Notes under the pieces: generated by a model
The model's input: only the letters and a program-made list of their open reading frames with translations
Told to the model about the DNA's origin: nothing
Database searches by the model: none
Position numbers and translations under genes: made by a program
Part shown: one piece after another, positions 1 to 9,722 of the stretch
How positions within the stretch are numbered: position 1 is the first letter of the stretch
Layout of the letters: every line of letters begins with the position of its first letter
Origin: Micavibrio sp964400125
Lineage (GTDB): Bacteria; Pseudomonadota; Alphaproteobacteria; Micavibrionales; Micavibrionaceae
Length of the DNA stretch: 64,000 nucleotides
Reading direction: 5' to 3'
Assembly (NCBI GenBank): GCA_964400125.1
Contig: CAYNSR010000005.1
Location: 1-64,000, forward strand

Positions 1-12
1 CGGAATTCTAAG

Positions 13-88
13 TGGCGTCCCCTACGGGATTCGAACCCGTGTCGCATCCGTGAAAGGGATGTGTCCTAGGCCTCTAGACGAAGGGGAC
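13..88 (-). tRNA. tRNA-Glu (UUC)
   Basis: The minus strand reads as a complete 76-nt cloverleaf beginning GTCCCCTTCGTCTAGAGG. The anticodon loop contains TTC, the T-arm is GGTTCGAATCC, and the CCA end is encoded. The acceptor stem GTCCCC/GGGGAC pairs fully. Confidence 0.95.
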
Positions 89-230
89 AGCATTAGGATG
101 GGTTCTTCTAATGAATAGACGGAGGAAATGCAAGCGAATAGTGCGGCGGGGCTTATGGTTATGTTTTATGTAAAAAACAAGTCGCTCCAATTCAGGATTG
201 GCTGCGCCGGGGTGGCGGCGGCGGTGTGTG

Positions 231-2045
231 TCAGGCGACCTGCCCGGTGGCGATATTGTTTGCGGGGGCGGCGTCTTCGATGTGGAATTCTACCTTCTCG
301 GCGTCGTTCCATGTATCCAGTTTCAGGCGTCCCATCAGGTGGAAAATCTGGTGGGTTTGTTTGAGCAAGGCCTGCCCCAGCGGCGTATCGGCGGCGCGGA
401 AGGCCATGGCCTTCATGCGGGTGCCGCCGCCATCGGAATCGCTAATCAGGGTGCGGACATGATCGGTGCCGACGATATCGGCGCTATGCAGGCGCACATT
501 GGGCAGGACAAAAATGGGTTCCGGGTTGTTCTGGCCGAAGGGGCCGACCTGATCGAGCAGCTTCAGGAGGGCCACATTCGCGCCGCGCACGCTCAGCACA
601 CCGTCAATCTGCGTTTCACTGACCGCGACCATGCCGGCGGCCTGCCGGGCGATATGGTCGTGCAGGAAATCGCGAAAGGCTGGAATCTGATCGGGCAGGA
701 TGGTAAACCCCGCCGCCATCGCATGGCCGCCGCCCTTTAAAATCAGGTTCTGGTTGCGCGCATCGATAAAGGCAGCGGCGATATTGATCCCCTGCACCGA
801 ACGCCCAGACCCGCGCCCCTCCAGCGCATGGTCGTGCCCCGGCGCATAGGCAATGACGGCGGCGGGTTTTTTATATTTTTCCACCAGCCGCCCGGCGACA
901 AGGCCATTGAGGCCGGGGTGCCAGCTTTCATGGCCGACGAGGATGACCGGATGCTGGTCCAGCCCCTGATCTTCCACCATGCGCAGGGCCTCGGCCATCA
1001 TTTCGGCCTGCATATCCTTGCGCTTGTCGTTACAATCATTGAGGGTCCAGGCGATGTTGCCCGCTTCCTCCGCGTCGTCGGTGGTCAGGAGCTTCGCGCC
1101 CAGATCGGCCTTGTGAATCCGCCCGCCCGCGTTGATACGGGGGCCGAGAACAAAACCGCAAGTATAGGTTCCGGGGGGCGTTTTGACACCGGCCACGCGC
1201 AACAGGGCAGCAATACCGGGATTTTTGGTTTCGGCCATCTGTTCCAGCCCGAGACGCACGAACAGGCGGTTCGGGCCCGTCAGCGGCACGACATCGCAAA
1301 CCGTGCCGAGCGCCAGAATATCGAGAAAGGATTTGAGCGGCGCTTCGGGTTTATCCTTGTAAAATCCGGATTCGCGCAGCAGAGCATTGATGGCCACGCA
1401 AAGCATGAAACTGACGCCGCAGGCCGCCAGCATCGTATAACCGCTTTCGTCATCGCGGCGCTTCGGGTTGATGACATGATTGGCGACAGGCAAACGCGCC
1501 TCTGCCTCATGATGATCGATGATAATAATATCAAGACCGAGCGCCCGCCCCTGCTCCACCACATCGAAGGACGTCGTGCCGCAATCCGCCATCAGCACCA
1601 GTTCGGCCCCCTGTGCGCGCAGGGTCTTCAGCGCATCGATATTCGGGCCGTAGCCTTCCTTCATCCGGTCAGGGATATAAAACGGGAGATCGATGCCGCA
1701 ATGCCTGAAAAACCGGACTAAAATTGCGGTCGAGGTCGCGCCGTCAACGTCGAAATCGGCAAACAGCGCCATCTTTCGCCCTGCCGTCATCGCGGCTACG
1801 ATAGCGGCGGCGGCTTCGCGCATACCCTTCAGCCTGAAGGGGTCCGGAAAATCGCGTGAGAGTTTCGGGCTCAAAAACGCCTCTATCCCCTCCGGCGTCA
1901 CCGCCCGGGCCGACAGCAACCGCGCCACAATTTCCGGGATGCCATGCCCCGACACCATCCGCGCAATATGCTCCTGCTCCACCGCCGGGAAGACCCAGCG
2001 GGAAGAAAGAAGTGAACGATCAATATTCAAAACAGGTTGCGCCAT
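231..2045 (-). CDS. recJ: single-stranded-DNA-specific exonuclease RecJ
   Basis: A 604-residue protein of the DHH phosphoesterase family. RecJ degrades single-stranded DNA 5'-3' in recombination, mismatch and base-excision repair. Motif I is DFDVDG at residues 97-102, followed by MADCGTTS near 152-159 and DHH at 177-179. The DHHA1 motif GGGHAMAAGF lies in the C-terminal third. These metal-binding motifs are intact and the length suits the family. The start codon lies 3 bases beyond the stop of the upstream membrane-protein gene, so the two are probably co-transcribed. A hom-glpX-recJ order is familiar in Alphaproteobacteria; here one extra gene sits between glpX and recJ. Confidence 0.95.
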   Translation of the reverse strand: MAQPVLNIDRSLLSSRWVFPAVEQEHIARMVSGHGIPEIVARLLSARAVTPEGIEAFLSPKLSRDFPDPFRLKGMREAAAAIVAAMTAGRKMALFADFDVDGATSTAILVRFFRHCGIDLPFYIPDRMKEGYGPNIDALKTLRAQGAELVLMADCGTTSFDVVEQGRALGLDIIIIDHHEAEARLPVANHVINPKRRDDESGYTMLAACGVSFMLCVAINALLRESGFYKDKPEAPLKSFLDILALGTVCDVVPLTGPNRLFVRLGLEQMAETKNPGIAALLRVAGVKTPPGTYTCGFVLGPRINAGGRIHKADLGAKLLTTDDAEEAGNIAWTLNDCNDKRKDMQAEMMAEALRMVEDQGLDQHPVILVGHESWHPGLNGLVAGRLVEKYKKPAAVIAYAPGHDHALEGRGSGRSVQGINIAAAFIDARNQNLILKGGGHAMAAGFTILPDQIPAFRDFLHDHIARQAAGMVAVSETQIDGVLSVRGANVALLKLLDQVGPFGQNNPEPIFVLPNVRLHSADIVGTDHVRTLISDSDGGGTRMKAMAFRAADTPLGQALLKQTHQIFHLMGRLKLDTWNDAEKVEFHIEDAAPANNIATGQVA

Positions 2046-2048
2046 GCT

Positions 2049-2942
2049 CTAAAATTCCTGGATAAAGACAGTTGAACACATCCCGACTGCGATCAGGGCA
2101 ATCGCCGCCAGAGTCGCCGGGGTCATCGGCAATTCACCTGTCCTGATGTCATGCACGGCGAAACATGCCGCACGGATCAAACTGAACATGATAAACAGGG
2201 TCACCGGCAACCCGGCAATCGCCACCGCGTCCGCCATTGCCGCCACGCACATCAAGCCAACCAGCGCGACAATATACACGGTCGGGAATGTCCCGCCCCG
2301 GTAATCGCGGGAAAGCCCCTTGCCACCAGCGATCAAAAATATACTGAACAACAAAGCCTGCATCAGGGCATTGTGGAAGATAATTGATTCTTGCAACCCG
2401 GCTGCATATTTGAACAGCGCGTATGTCGCCACCTCAGCCAGCGAGATCAGCAGGATAAACCCCAGACGCTGCACGAGCGGCAATTTCATCGACGTATCGC
2501 CAACAATGCGTTCGCGACCGAAATGGAGCAAAATACCGCCCGCGAACAACACGGCAAGAACGATCATCAGGGCTGGCGCGAATTGCGTCCGAAAAATAAC
2601 CACATCAGCCAGAATGGCAATCAATATGCTGAACCCGAAACGATATCCTGCCCCCTCGCTCAAACTTTGGAAGCGGGAGATAAAGACGGAACCGAAATTA
2701 AGAAAAAAACATGTCGCCAGCCACAGCAACACCGACAAGACATACACCATCGGCAGCGTGACACCGCCCCTGAGAAAGAAATAGGCAATGACCCCACCCC
2801 AAAGCGGCAGCGTCAATCCATAAACCGCCAGCAGAGACAACGTCCTGACACCGCGATTGCGCAGGCGTTTTGACAGGATGCTGATGGTCATAAACCCCAA
2901 CTCCCCGATCACCGCCATGAGGATGAGGAACGAAGCGTTCAT
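2049..2942 (-). CDS. polytopic membrane protein, unknown function
   Basis: A 297-residue protein made almost entirely of hydrophobic segments, roughly ten, alternating with short basic loops such as SKRLRNRG near residue 24. The pattern of paired helices and the length resemble the drug/metabolite transporter (EamA-like) superfamily, but I see no diagnostic motif and the assignment is inference. It lies 2 bases downstream of glpX and 3 bases upstream of recJ on the same strand, so it is likely read as part of the hom-glpX-recJ transcript. The start is the only ATG compatible with that spacing. A transporter is more likely than an enzyme; the substrate cannot be guessed. Confidence 0.7.
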   Translation of the reverse strand: MNASFLILMAVIGELGFMTISILSKRLRNRGVRTLSLLAVYGLTLPLWGGVIAYFFLRGGVTLPMVYVLSVLLWLATCFFLNFGSVFISRFQSLSEGAGYRFGFSILIAILADVVIFRTQFAPALMIVLAVLFAGGILLHFGRERIVGDTSMKLPLVQRLGFILLISLAEVATYALFKYAAGLQESIIFHNALMQALLFSIFLIAGGKGLSRDYRGGTFPTVYIVALVGLMCVAAMADAVAIAGLPVTLFIMFSLIRAACFAVHDIRTGELPMTPATLAAIALIAVGMCSTVFIQEF

Positions 2943-2944
2943 CC

Positions 2945-3952
2945 CTATTCTATCCCCGCCTTACGCATAAAATCATGATCGGCTTCGATCCGGCGGATTG
3001 TGCCGGATTTTGAGCGCATGACGATGGAATGGGTGGTTGCCCCGCCGGGCCTGCGCCGTACACCCTTCAACATCGCGCCATCGGTTACGCCCGTGGCTGC
3101 GAACATGACATTATGCGGTTTGGCCAGATCGTCTGTGCTATAGATACGTTTGAGGTCGGTAATGCCCCATTTTTCTGCCCGGGCGATTTCATCGTCATTA
3201 CGAAAGACAAGACGCCCGACCATCTGCCCGCCCGTGCATTGCAGGGCCGCCGCAGCCAAGACCCCTTCCGGCGCACCGCCCGTGCCCATATAGATATCAA
3301 TCCCGCTATCGCCCGTCGCCGTGGCGATCACCCCGGCGACATCACCATCCTGAATAAACGAAATCCGCGCCCCGGAATCGCGCACGGCCCGGACCATGGC
3401 ATCATGACGCGGGCGGTCGAGGATGCACACCAGCAGATCTTCCACCCTTGCGCCCTTTGCAACGGCCAGTTTTTTTAAAATATCCTGCGGCGGTGCGTCG
3501 AGGTCGAGGATATTGCCGGGAAAACCCGGACCGATGGCCATTTTCTCCATATAGGTGTCCGGCGCATTCAAAAAACTGCCCTTATCCGCCATGGCGATCA
3601 CCGCCATTGCATTCTGGCCGCCCTTGGCGGTGATGGTCGTGCCTTCCAGCGGGTCGAGCGCGATATCCACATCCGGCCCGCCCGCGCCGACACATTCCCC
3701 GATATAGAGCATCGGCGCTTCATCGCGTTCCCCCTCACCGATAACGACCGTGCCGTGAATTTCGAGCGTATTCAGTGCTTCGCGCATGGCATCGACGGCG
3801 GCGGCATCGGCAGCCTTTTCATCCCCGCGCCCGACCAGACGCGATGCCGCGAGTGCTGCGGCTTCGGTCACGCGCACCGCCTCCAGCGCAAGATTGCGAT
3901 CCATGCTGAAATCTTCCTGTCGGGTGGCTTCAGAAGCGAGAGCAACGGTCAT
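2945..3952 (-). CDS. glpX: class II fructose-1,6-bisphosphatase GlpX
   Basis: 335 residues. It hydrolyses fructose 1,6-bisphosphate to fructose 6-phosphate in gluconeogenesis. The metal-binding phosphatase core of the lithium-sensitive superfamily is visible: GEGERDEAPML at 72-82 and DPLEGTT at 100-106, with GTGGAPEGV further on. Most family members begin near the internal MDRNLAL at residue 17. However, AAGGAG sits ten bases before the first ATG, which supports the longer start used here. It lies downstream of hom on the same strand. With gap and fba elsewhere in the window, it gives three enzymes of the lower gluconeogenic route. Confidence 0.93.
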   Translation of the reverse strand: MTVALASEATRQEDFSMDRNLALEAVRVTEAAALAASRLVGRGDEKAADAAAVDAMREALNTLEIHGTVVIGEGERDEAPMLYIGECVGAGGPDVDIALDPLEGTTITAKGGQNAMAVIAMADKGSFLNAPDTYMEKMAIGPGFPGNILDLDAPPQDILKKLAVAKGARVEDLLVCILDRPRHDAMVRAVRDSGARISFIQDGDVAGVIATATGDSGIDIYMGTGGAPEGVLAAAALQCTGGQMVGRLVFRNDDEIARAEKWGITDLKRIYSTDDLAKPHNVMFAATGVTDGAMLKGVRRRPGGATTHSIVMRSKSGTIRRIEADHDFMRKAGIE

Positions 3953-4022
3953 TGGCGTCTATCTCCTTGTTTTTGCGTGATCCTTGCGGCAAGTGTAGCA
4001 GCAGGCCGCAGCAATGCAAACT

Positions 4023-5318
4023 CTATGAAAACGAGGATTCGATACGCATTACCGTCGGTTTTTCAACCATCAGCGCCAGCCGGGTGATTTTGTCGCAAGC
4101 GGCACTGACATCAGACTGACGGCACGCATGGGTGGTCATGACGATGGAAACAGGCTGGTCCGGATTGCGGCTGCGCTGCATGACGGCTTCGACGGAAATG
4201 TGATGGTCGCGCACGATGGCTGCGATGTCGGCCAGAATGCCCGGTTTGTCGAGAACGCTCAGGTGAATGTAATAATGGGCGTGAATATCGGACGCCGCAC
4301 CGGGGTGCATCTCCTGCAACTGCGCCGCAGGGATACCATAGACCGGGATATGCCCCCCCCGGGCCAGATCGACCAGATCAGACAACACCGCAGAAGCCGT
4401 CGGCCCCGCGCCAGCACCGCGCCCGACCAGCAGGCTTTTGCGCACGAAATCCCCCTCAACAAAGACGGCGTTCAGCACACCGTCCACCGCGCCGATGGGG
4501 CTGTCCCGTGGAACCAGACAGGGTTCCATGCTTTGCAGAATTCGCCCGTCAGCATTGCGGCGGGCAATGCCCAGCAGCTTGATGTGATAGCCCAGCTCCG
4601 TGGCATGGACAATATCCGCCGCGCTGATATGGCGTATGCCCTGAATAATGACCTGATCGAAAGCAGGCCGGACGCCAAAGGCCAGCGCCGCGAGAATAGA
4701 AATCTTGTGCGCGGCATCGATCCCGTCAACATCGAAGGACGGATTGGCCTCCGCATACCCCTTTTCCTGCGCTTCGCGCAAGACATCTGCAAAATCGCGC
4801 CCGGTTTCACGCATTTCGGTCAGGATATAGTTGCAGGTCCCGTTCAAAATACCGTAGACGGCCTGAATATCGTTCCCGGCGAAGCCTTCGCGCAGGGCCT
4901 TGACGATGGGGATGCCTCCGGCCACGGCGGCCTCATACATCAGCGGGGCCTTGTGCAAATCCGACAGGGACGCAAGGGCAAGGCCATGTTCGGCCAGCAG
5001 GGCCTTGTTCGCGGTAACGACCGGTTTTCCGGCCTTCAGCGCGGTTTCCACCAGCCTACGCGCTACACCTTCGGCACCGCCCATCAGTTCGACGATCACA
5101 TCTGCCCTGCCGACGAGTTGCACCGGGTCGTCAACCCATTCGCAGGAGGAGATATCTATATCGCGTTGTCTGGAGCGGTCGCGCGCACTGACGGCGACGA
5201 TTTCAATCGGACGTCCGGCGCGGGTGGCGATCAGATCATGATGGTGTAGCAACAGTCTGACAACACCGGCCCCGACTGTCCCCAGCCCGGCAATGGCGAT
5301 GCGCAGGGGCTGTGACAT
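4023..5318 (-). CDS. hom: homoserine dehydrogenase
   Basis: 431 residues. It reduces aspartate semialdehyde to homoserine, the branch point to threonine and methionine. The Rossmann motif GLGTVGAG is at residues 11-18. The homoserine-dehydrogenase signature (NPSFDVDGIDAAHK) with its conserved lysine lies near residue 208. A C-terminal ACT domain starts near 352 (HLSVLDKPGILADIA), which in this family mediates allosteric control by threonine. It is a monofunctional enzyme with no fused aspartokinase. Its product feeds the O-acetylhomoserine sulfhydrylase encoded at 10965-12266. Confidence 0.95.
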   Translation of the reverse strand: MSQPLRIAIAGLGTVGAGVVRLLLHHHDLIATRAGRPIEIVAVSARDRSRQRDIDISSCEWVDDPVQLVGRADVIVELMGGAEGVARRLVETALKAGKPVVTANKALLAEHGLALASLSDLHKAPLMYEAAVAGGIPIVKALREGFAGNDIQAVYGILNGTCNYILTEMRETGRDFADVLREAQEKGYAEANPSFDVDGIDAAHKISILAALAFGVRPAFDQVIIQGIRHISAADIVHATELGYHIKLLGIARRNADGRILQSMEPCLVPRDSPIGAVDGVLNAVFVEGDFVRKSLLVGRGAGAGPTASAVLSDLVDLARGGHIPVYGIPAAQLQEMHPGAASDIHAHYYIHLSVLDKPGILADIAAIVRDHHISVEAVMQRSRNPDQPVSIVMTTHACRQSDVSAACDKITRLALMVEKPTVMRIESSFS

Positions 5319-5322
5319 TGCG

Positions 5323-6219
5323 TTACGGCCTCGACAGGATTTCGACGCGGCGGTTCATCGCTTCGGATTCGCGATCAACCTCCGGCACCGCGGGCTTTGT
5401 ATCGCCGAGCGCGGTGGTTTTAATCATGTGTTCCGGAATACCCTGCGCGATCAAGGCCCGCGTCACCGCCATGGCGCGTTGCATCGACATGCGATGATTG
5501 ACTTCGGCGCGCCGGGCCGGATCGGTGACGGCGGCACGTTTGCTGGCATGGGCCTCGACGATCACGCGATTGGCATGATTGTCCGCAGCGACACGGGCGA
5601 TGACTTCACGCGCAACCGCGCCGAGCGCCGCGGAACCGTGATTGAAATAAACAATATCCGGACTGCCGACCGAAAGCGGAATGTCTTCGATCTGCGTCGC
5701 CGGATAGGCCATGATCGACGGGCCGGAACCGGTGCCGTCGGCGTAATTATACCCCGCTGGCGCACCACGAAACGCAGGCAACCCGGCCTTCACGCCGGGT
5801 GTGTACATATCGTTGGAGAAGGGGAAAATCGTCACGCTGTCATCGGTGCTGGAAGCCACACCTTCGACCCCGTAATCGCCCGTCCCAGCGGTCTGGCGCG
5901 GTGTCGTGTCATAGGCCGATGGTTGCAGGGGCTGGCCCGGATTTTCGAGGCTGAACAGCTCAACGCTGCCGCTCGATGAGCTGGCGGCGATGCGTTCATA
6001 GCTCAGATCCATCTGCGATGTGGGCGCGATCACGCCGTTTGCTCCTTCGGGCAAGGTGCCGTCGGGCAACGGATCGACATAATTTATTTCCGCCCCGGTC
6101 GTTTTGGCATCGCCTTTCCTGAAGGCCTCGCCGATGTCGGTGAAAAAGCCGTCAACGGTAGAGCACGCCCCGAGAATGAGGGTCAGGCCGATCATCAGAA
6201 AGGTTTGTCTGTTCAGCAT
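5323..6219 (-). CDS. OmpA-family peptidoglycan-associated lipoprotein
   Basis: I place the start at the ATG giving MLNRQTFLMIGL, because that yields a short signal peptide ending in the lipobox LILGAC; the frame is open about 20 codons further upstream. The mature protein has a low-complexity linker of about 150 residues. A C-terminal OmpA/MotB-like domain of about 105 residues follows, from DIVYFNHGS to the terminal MNRRVEIL. This domain binds peptidoglycan in known members, so the protein probably tethers the outer membrane to the wall. Its stop lies 4 bases before the hom start. It resembles Pal but the linker is much longer, so I do not use the pal symbol. Confidence 0.82.
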   Translation of the reverse strand: MLNRQTFLMIGLTLILGACSTVDGFFTDIGEAFRKGDAKTTGAEINYVDPLPDGTLPEGANGVIAPTSQMDLSYERIAASSSSGSVELFSLENPGQPLQPSAYDTTPRQTAGTGDYGVEGVASSTDDSVTIFPFSNDMYTPGVKAGLPAFRGAPAGYNYADGTGSGPSIMAYPATQIEDIPLSVGSPDIVYFNHGSAALGAVAREVIARVAADNHANRVIVEAHASKRAAVTDPARRAEVNHRMSMQRAMAVTRALIAQGIPEHMIKTTALGDTKPAVPEVDRESEAMNRRVEILSRP

Positions 6220-6353
6220 TTCAAAGGCTTTTCCCGATTTCATAATGAGGACCACATCGTTGCGCAAAAACCGCCCCATTTCAACCCCTTAACCGGGCCG
6301 CTCTCCCGGTTTTTCCCGTTGATTTTTGCGGGTTTCAGGCCCACCATCCCTGT

Positions 6354-8171
6354 ATGGTAAAAGTTCAGGACAAAAAACCCGTTACGACAACGCTGTTCCC
6401 CCCGTCCGCTGCGCAAGGCGACCCTGCGGCGCTGGCCCCCATTCTGGCCGAAACGGCGGAGCGGTTGCAGCCTTTGGTTAAGGAATTCATGTCGAAAATC
6501 GACTGGGATATCGGCAACAGGCCCCTCGACCCCTTGAATATCCGCCACGCCTGGGCTGAATTTTTCCACCGCCTCTACCAAGACCCCGACCGTCTGGCGG
6601 AGTTACAAATGCAGTACATGAAAAACTGGATGAATCTGTGGAGCGAATCGACAAAAAAATTCATGGGCCACAAGGGGCAGGATTTGTACCAGCCTGAAAA
6701 ATCGGATCGCCGCTTCAAATCGCCCGCCTGGCAGGAAAGCGCCCTGTTCGATTTTATCAAGCAATCCTACCTGATGACCAGCCAGTGGATGCAGCAGGTC
6801 GTGCATGACACAGAAGGGCTGGACGATGAAACGCGGCACAAGCTGGAGTTTTACACCCGCCAGTTCGTCGATGCGATGGCCCCGAGCAATTTTCTCATGA
6901 CCAACCCGGATGTCATTCAGGCGACACTGGACAGCAAGGGTGAAAACCTTGTGCGCGGCATGCAGAACATGATCGAGGATCTGGAGCGCGGCAAAGGCCA
7001 CCTGAAAATCAGCACGACCGATTACGATGCCTTTGCCATCGGTAAGAACCTTGCCACCACAAAGGGGCAGGTCGTCTATCAGAATGATCTAATTCAATTA
7101 ATTCAATACGAACCCGTGACGGAAAAGGTGCATCAACGCCCCCTCCTCATCGTGCCGCCATGGATCAATAAATATTACATCCTCGACCTGCGCCCGGACA
7201 ATTCCCTTGTTAAATGGCTCACCGAACAGGGGCACACCGTCTTTGTCGTGTCATGGGTCAACCCGAATGCTGCCCTGTCCCGCAAGACCTTTGCCGATTA
7301 TATGGATGAAGGAATCCTCGATGCGTTAAAACATATTGCCAAGGCCACCGGGGAACCCGATTGTAACGTGATTGGCTATTGCATCGGCGGGACCTTGCTG
7401 GCTACGACGCTGGCGTGGCTGGCGGCACAGGGGAAAGACGGGCATATCGCATCGGCAACCTTCCTGACGACCCTGATCGACTTCACCGAATCCGGCGATA
7501 TCAAAGTTTTTATCGACGATGCGCAATTGCAGCAGATCGACGAGGAGATGAAAGATAAGGGTTTCTTCGATGCACGAAACCTGAAAGACACATTCAGCCT
7601 CCTGCGCGCAAACGACATGATCTGGTCGTTTGTCGTCAATAATTACCTGCTCGGCAAGGAGCCATTCCCGTTCGACCTGCTCTACTGGAACGACGATTCA
7701 ACCAATATGCCTGCGGAAATGCACAGTTTTTACCTGCGCAACATGTACCGCGACAACAAGCTGACGAAACCCGGCGGCATCGTCATCAACGGCACGCCGA
7801 TCGACATTCGTAAGATCAAGACACCGGCCTATTTCCTGTCCACCAAGGAAGACCATATCGCCCCGTGGCGCGCGACCTACGCCGCGACGCAAATGTTCTC
7901 CGGCCCCGTGCTGTTTACCCTGTCCGGGTCGGGTCATGTCGCCGGGGTCATCAACCCGCCCGCCAACAACAAATACGGGTACTGGACCGCCCCGGAACAT
8001 CCTCCCGTGCCGGAATCGTGGTTTACCAAGGCAAAGCGCCATGACGGATCATGGTGGAATCACTGGAACAAATGGATCCAACCCTATGCAGGCGACATGG
8101 TCCCGGCCCGCAAACCCAAAAACCCCATCGAACCCGCGCCGGGATCGTATGTGCAGATGAAGGCGGATTAG
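6354..8171 (+). CDS. phaC: class I poly(3-hydroxyalkanoate) synthase
   Basis: 605 residues, a normal class I length. It polymerises hydroxyacyl-CoA into storage polyester at granule surfaces. The lipase-like box GYCIGG, with the nucleophilic cysteine near residue 343, is followed by the catalytic aspartate in KEDHIAPW (about 498) and the histidine in SGHVAG (about 526). The N-terminal PhaC domain is present (WDIGNRPLDPLNIRHAW). No clear ribosome-binding site precedes the ATG, so a slightly different start is possible. No phaA, phaB, phasin or phaR lies next to it. It is divergent from the OmpA-type lipoprotein gene. Confidence 0.95.
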   Translation: MVKVQDKKPVTTTLFPPSAAQGDPAALAPILAETAERLQPLVKEFMSKIDWDIGNRPLDPLNIRHAWAEFFHRLYQDPDRLAELQMQYMKNWMNLWSESTKKFMGHKGQDLYQPEKSDRRFKSPAWQESALFDFIKQSYLMTSQWMQQVVHDTEGLDDETRHKLEFYTRQFVDAMAPSNFLMTNPDVIQATLDSKGENLVRGMQNMIEDLERGKGHLKISTTDYDAFAIGKNLATTKGQVVYQNDLIQLIQYEPVTEKVHQRPLLIVPPWINKYYILDLRPDNSLVKWLTEQGHTVFVVSWVNPNAALSRKTFADYMDEGILDALKHIAKATGEPDCNVIGYCIGGTLLATTLAWLAAQGKDGHIASATFLTTLIDFTESGDIKVFIDDAQLQQIDEEMKDKGFFDARNLKDTFSLLRANDMIWSFVVNNYLLGKEPFPFDLLYWNDDSTNMPAEMHSFYLRNMYRDNKLTKPGGIVINGTPIDIRKIKTPAYFLSTKEDHIAPWRATYAATQMFSGPVLFTLSGSGHVAGVINPPANNKYGYWTAPEHPPVPESWFTKAKRHDGSWWNHWNKWIQPYAGDMVPARKPKNPIEPAPGSYVQMKAD

Positions 8172-8178
8172 GGCCCCA

Positions 8179-8940
8179 TTACCGCCCCGCGACGCGCAGG
8201 ACATCCGTGTGTTTTTTGAAATAGCGTACGGTCAGACAGAAGGCCAGTGTCACGAAAAAGATGGCTGGCCACATAAAATCTTCCGCCACCCATTCGCGGA
8301 AAGATTCCCGTTCAAAAACCAGATCGACGATCATTTCCGTCACGAAAAACGCCGTCACCATACCCAAAAGCCCTTGATATTCGCGTCTTAACACCGTTTT
8401 TAACGAAAAGGGAAGCGATGGCGCAACCCAGTTCCTGAAATTGGGGAGGATAACGGGTGTTTTCTTCCGCCATGAATCATATTCCGGCCCGTATTTTTCC
8501 TGCAGGAAATTTTCTTCGGCCAGAATAATGCGCTCCATATAAATAAAGAAGAACATGGAAACCAGCAGGACCAGCCACCATACCTTGAGCGACATGATAA
8601 CGCCGAGAATCGTGATGAAGTTTCCCAGATAAAGCGGGTTGCGTACAATCGAATACATGCCTGTAGTGTTGAGCGCCTCGGCCCTTTGCCCTTGCGTATT
8701 GCGCCCCGACGTCCCGGCGGGAACAAAACCGACAGTTACCCAGCGGATCGCCAATCCGCCAAGCGACAACAGGAAACAAAACAGAACCCACAGATCCTCA
8801 ATCCCCTCGCCCATGATGTCCTCGATAACGGCGGCCTCGCGCAAGGCCAGCAACAACGGCCCCGCCAGCAGTAGCGGAATATAGCTGCGCCAGCGGAACA
8901 ATGTATGACCGTGTCTGACCATGGATTCATAAAGGCTCAT
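8179..8940 (-). CDS. isoprenylcysteine carboxyl methyltransferase-like membrane protein
   Basis: 253 residues with about six hydrophobic segments. The core matches the ICMT/phospholipid methyltransferase-like fold: TGMYSIVRNPLYLGNF near 92-107, then a long hydrophobic pair, then EENFLQEKYGPEYDSW near 142-157. These bind the SAM cofactor and the membrane-embedded substrate in characterised members. The substrate in bacteria is usually unknown. It converges on phaC with only 7 bases between stops, and lies 14 bases downstream of the gamma-carbonic anhydrase gene on the same strand. Confidence 0.8.
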   Translation of the reverse strand: MSLYESMVRHGHTLFRWRSYIPLLLAGPLLLALREAAVIEDIMGEGIEDLWVLFCFLLSLGGLAIRWVTVGFVPAGTSGRNTQGQRAEALNTTGMYSIVRNPLYLGNFITILGVIMSLKVWWLVLLVSMFFFIYMERIILAEENFLQEKYGPEYDSWRKKTPVILPNFRNWVAPSLPFSLKTVLRREYQGLLGMVTAFFVTEMIVDLVFERESFREWVAEDFMWPAIFFVTLAFCLTVRYFKKHTDVLRVAGR

Positions 8941-8954
8941 GACAAAAACTCCTG

Positions 8955-9467
8955 TTACTGGCGATAGGTCCGGGCCAGATCCGCATAGCGTTGTGCCGAA
9001 AACGGCAGAAAATCAAGATCTTTTTGGGACAGGTCGCGCATATACCGGGCCGGGGAACCGCCCCAGAGCTGGCCTTTTGTGATTGTTTTTCCGGGTGTTA
9101 CCAACGATCCTGCGGCGATCATGGCCTGTTCCTCCACCACGGCATCGTCCATGATGCAGGCCTGCATCCCGATAAAGGCAAGGCTGCCGATCGTGCAGGC
9201 ATGCAGCAACGCAGCATGGCCCACCGTGACATCGTCACCGATATAGGTGCCTTGTGTGGTCGATGAAACATGGATCATGGTATGATCCTGAATATTGGTG
9301 CGCTTGCCGATGACGATATTATTCACATCCCCGCGCAACGTGCAGCCATACCAGATAGAACTGCCCTCGCCGATTTCCACATCGCCGATAATCACCGCGT
9401 TTTCAGCGATAAACGCGGAAGGGTGGATGCGCGGCGTGATGTTTTTATAGGGGCGAATAATGGGCAT
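8955..9467 (-). CDS. gamma-class carbonic anhydrase family protein
   Basis: 170 residues, a left-handed beta-helix of hexapeptide repeats (IGDVEIGEGS, IGDDVTVGHAALLHA). The three candidate zinc-ligand histidines are present at residues 66, 84 and 89 in the expected spacing. The family (YrdA/PaaY/CaiE type) includes real carbonic anhydrases and proteins of unproven activity, so the reaction is not certain. It heads a two-gene minus-strand unit with the ICMT-like gene. Confidence 0.88.
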   Translation of the reverse strand: MPIIRPYKNITPRIHPSAFIAENAVIIGDVEIGEGSSIWYGCTLRGDVNNIVIGKRTNIQDHTMIHVSSTTQGTYIGDDVTVGHAALLHACTIGSLAFIGMQACIMDDAVVEEQAMIAAGSLVTPGKTITKGQLWGGSPARYMRDLSQKDLDFLPFSAQRYADLARTYRQ

Positions 9468-9504
9468 TCTTTGCTAGGGCCTCAAGGTTTTGATGTATAG
9501 ATGA

Positions 9505-9646
9505 ATCCAGAATGACCTATACACCATTCTTGTCATCCCCGGCTTGACCGGGGATCCAGGAACACCAGTGATATGCTGGCGTTTATTCCCCTAGATCCCC
9601 GGTCAAGCCGGGGATGACAAGTGTTTACGGTGTCAAAGTCATTTTG
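9505..9646. repeat. palindromic intergenic repeat, copy 1 (extended form)
   Basis: Two near-identical arms, TTGTCATCCCCGGCTTGACC at 9530 and its reverse complement around 9602-9621, flank a short CCAG/CTGG hairpin. The similarity extends outwards imperfectly on both sides (AATGAC and ACACC blocks), giving about 140 bases of inverted repeat. The same core and flank recur at 27940-28010. It fills the gap between the carbonic anhydrase start and the rpsI terminator. Confidence 0.85.
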
Positions 9647-9722
9647 AGTTTTGCTATAATTTTCATTGTTTTCCCCGTTCCCCGCAAGCCTAGGCGATAT
9701 ACCCCGCCAAAATCAACAGATG

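Noticed and set aside
4128..5249. 373-codon antisense frame across hom
   Set aside because: Same reasoning: shadow of a conserved gene with no independent support.
9505..9646. CRISPR array
   Set aside because: The element is a single inverted repeat without regular direct repeats and spacers, and no cas gene is present.
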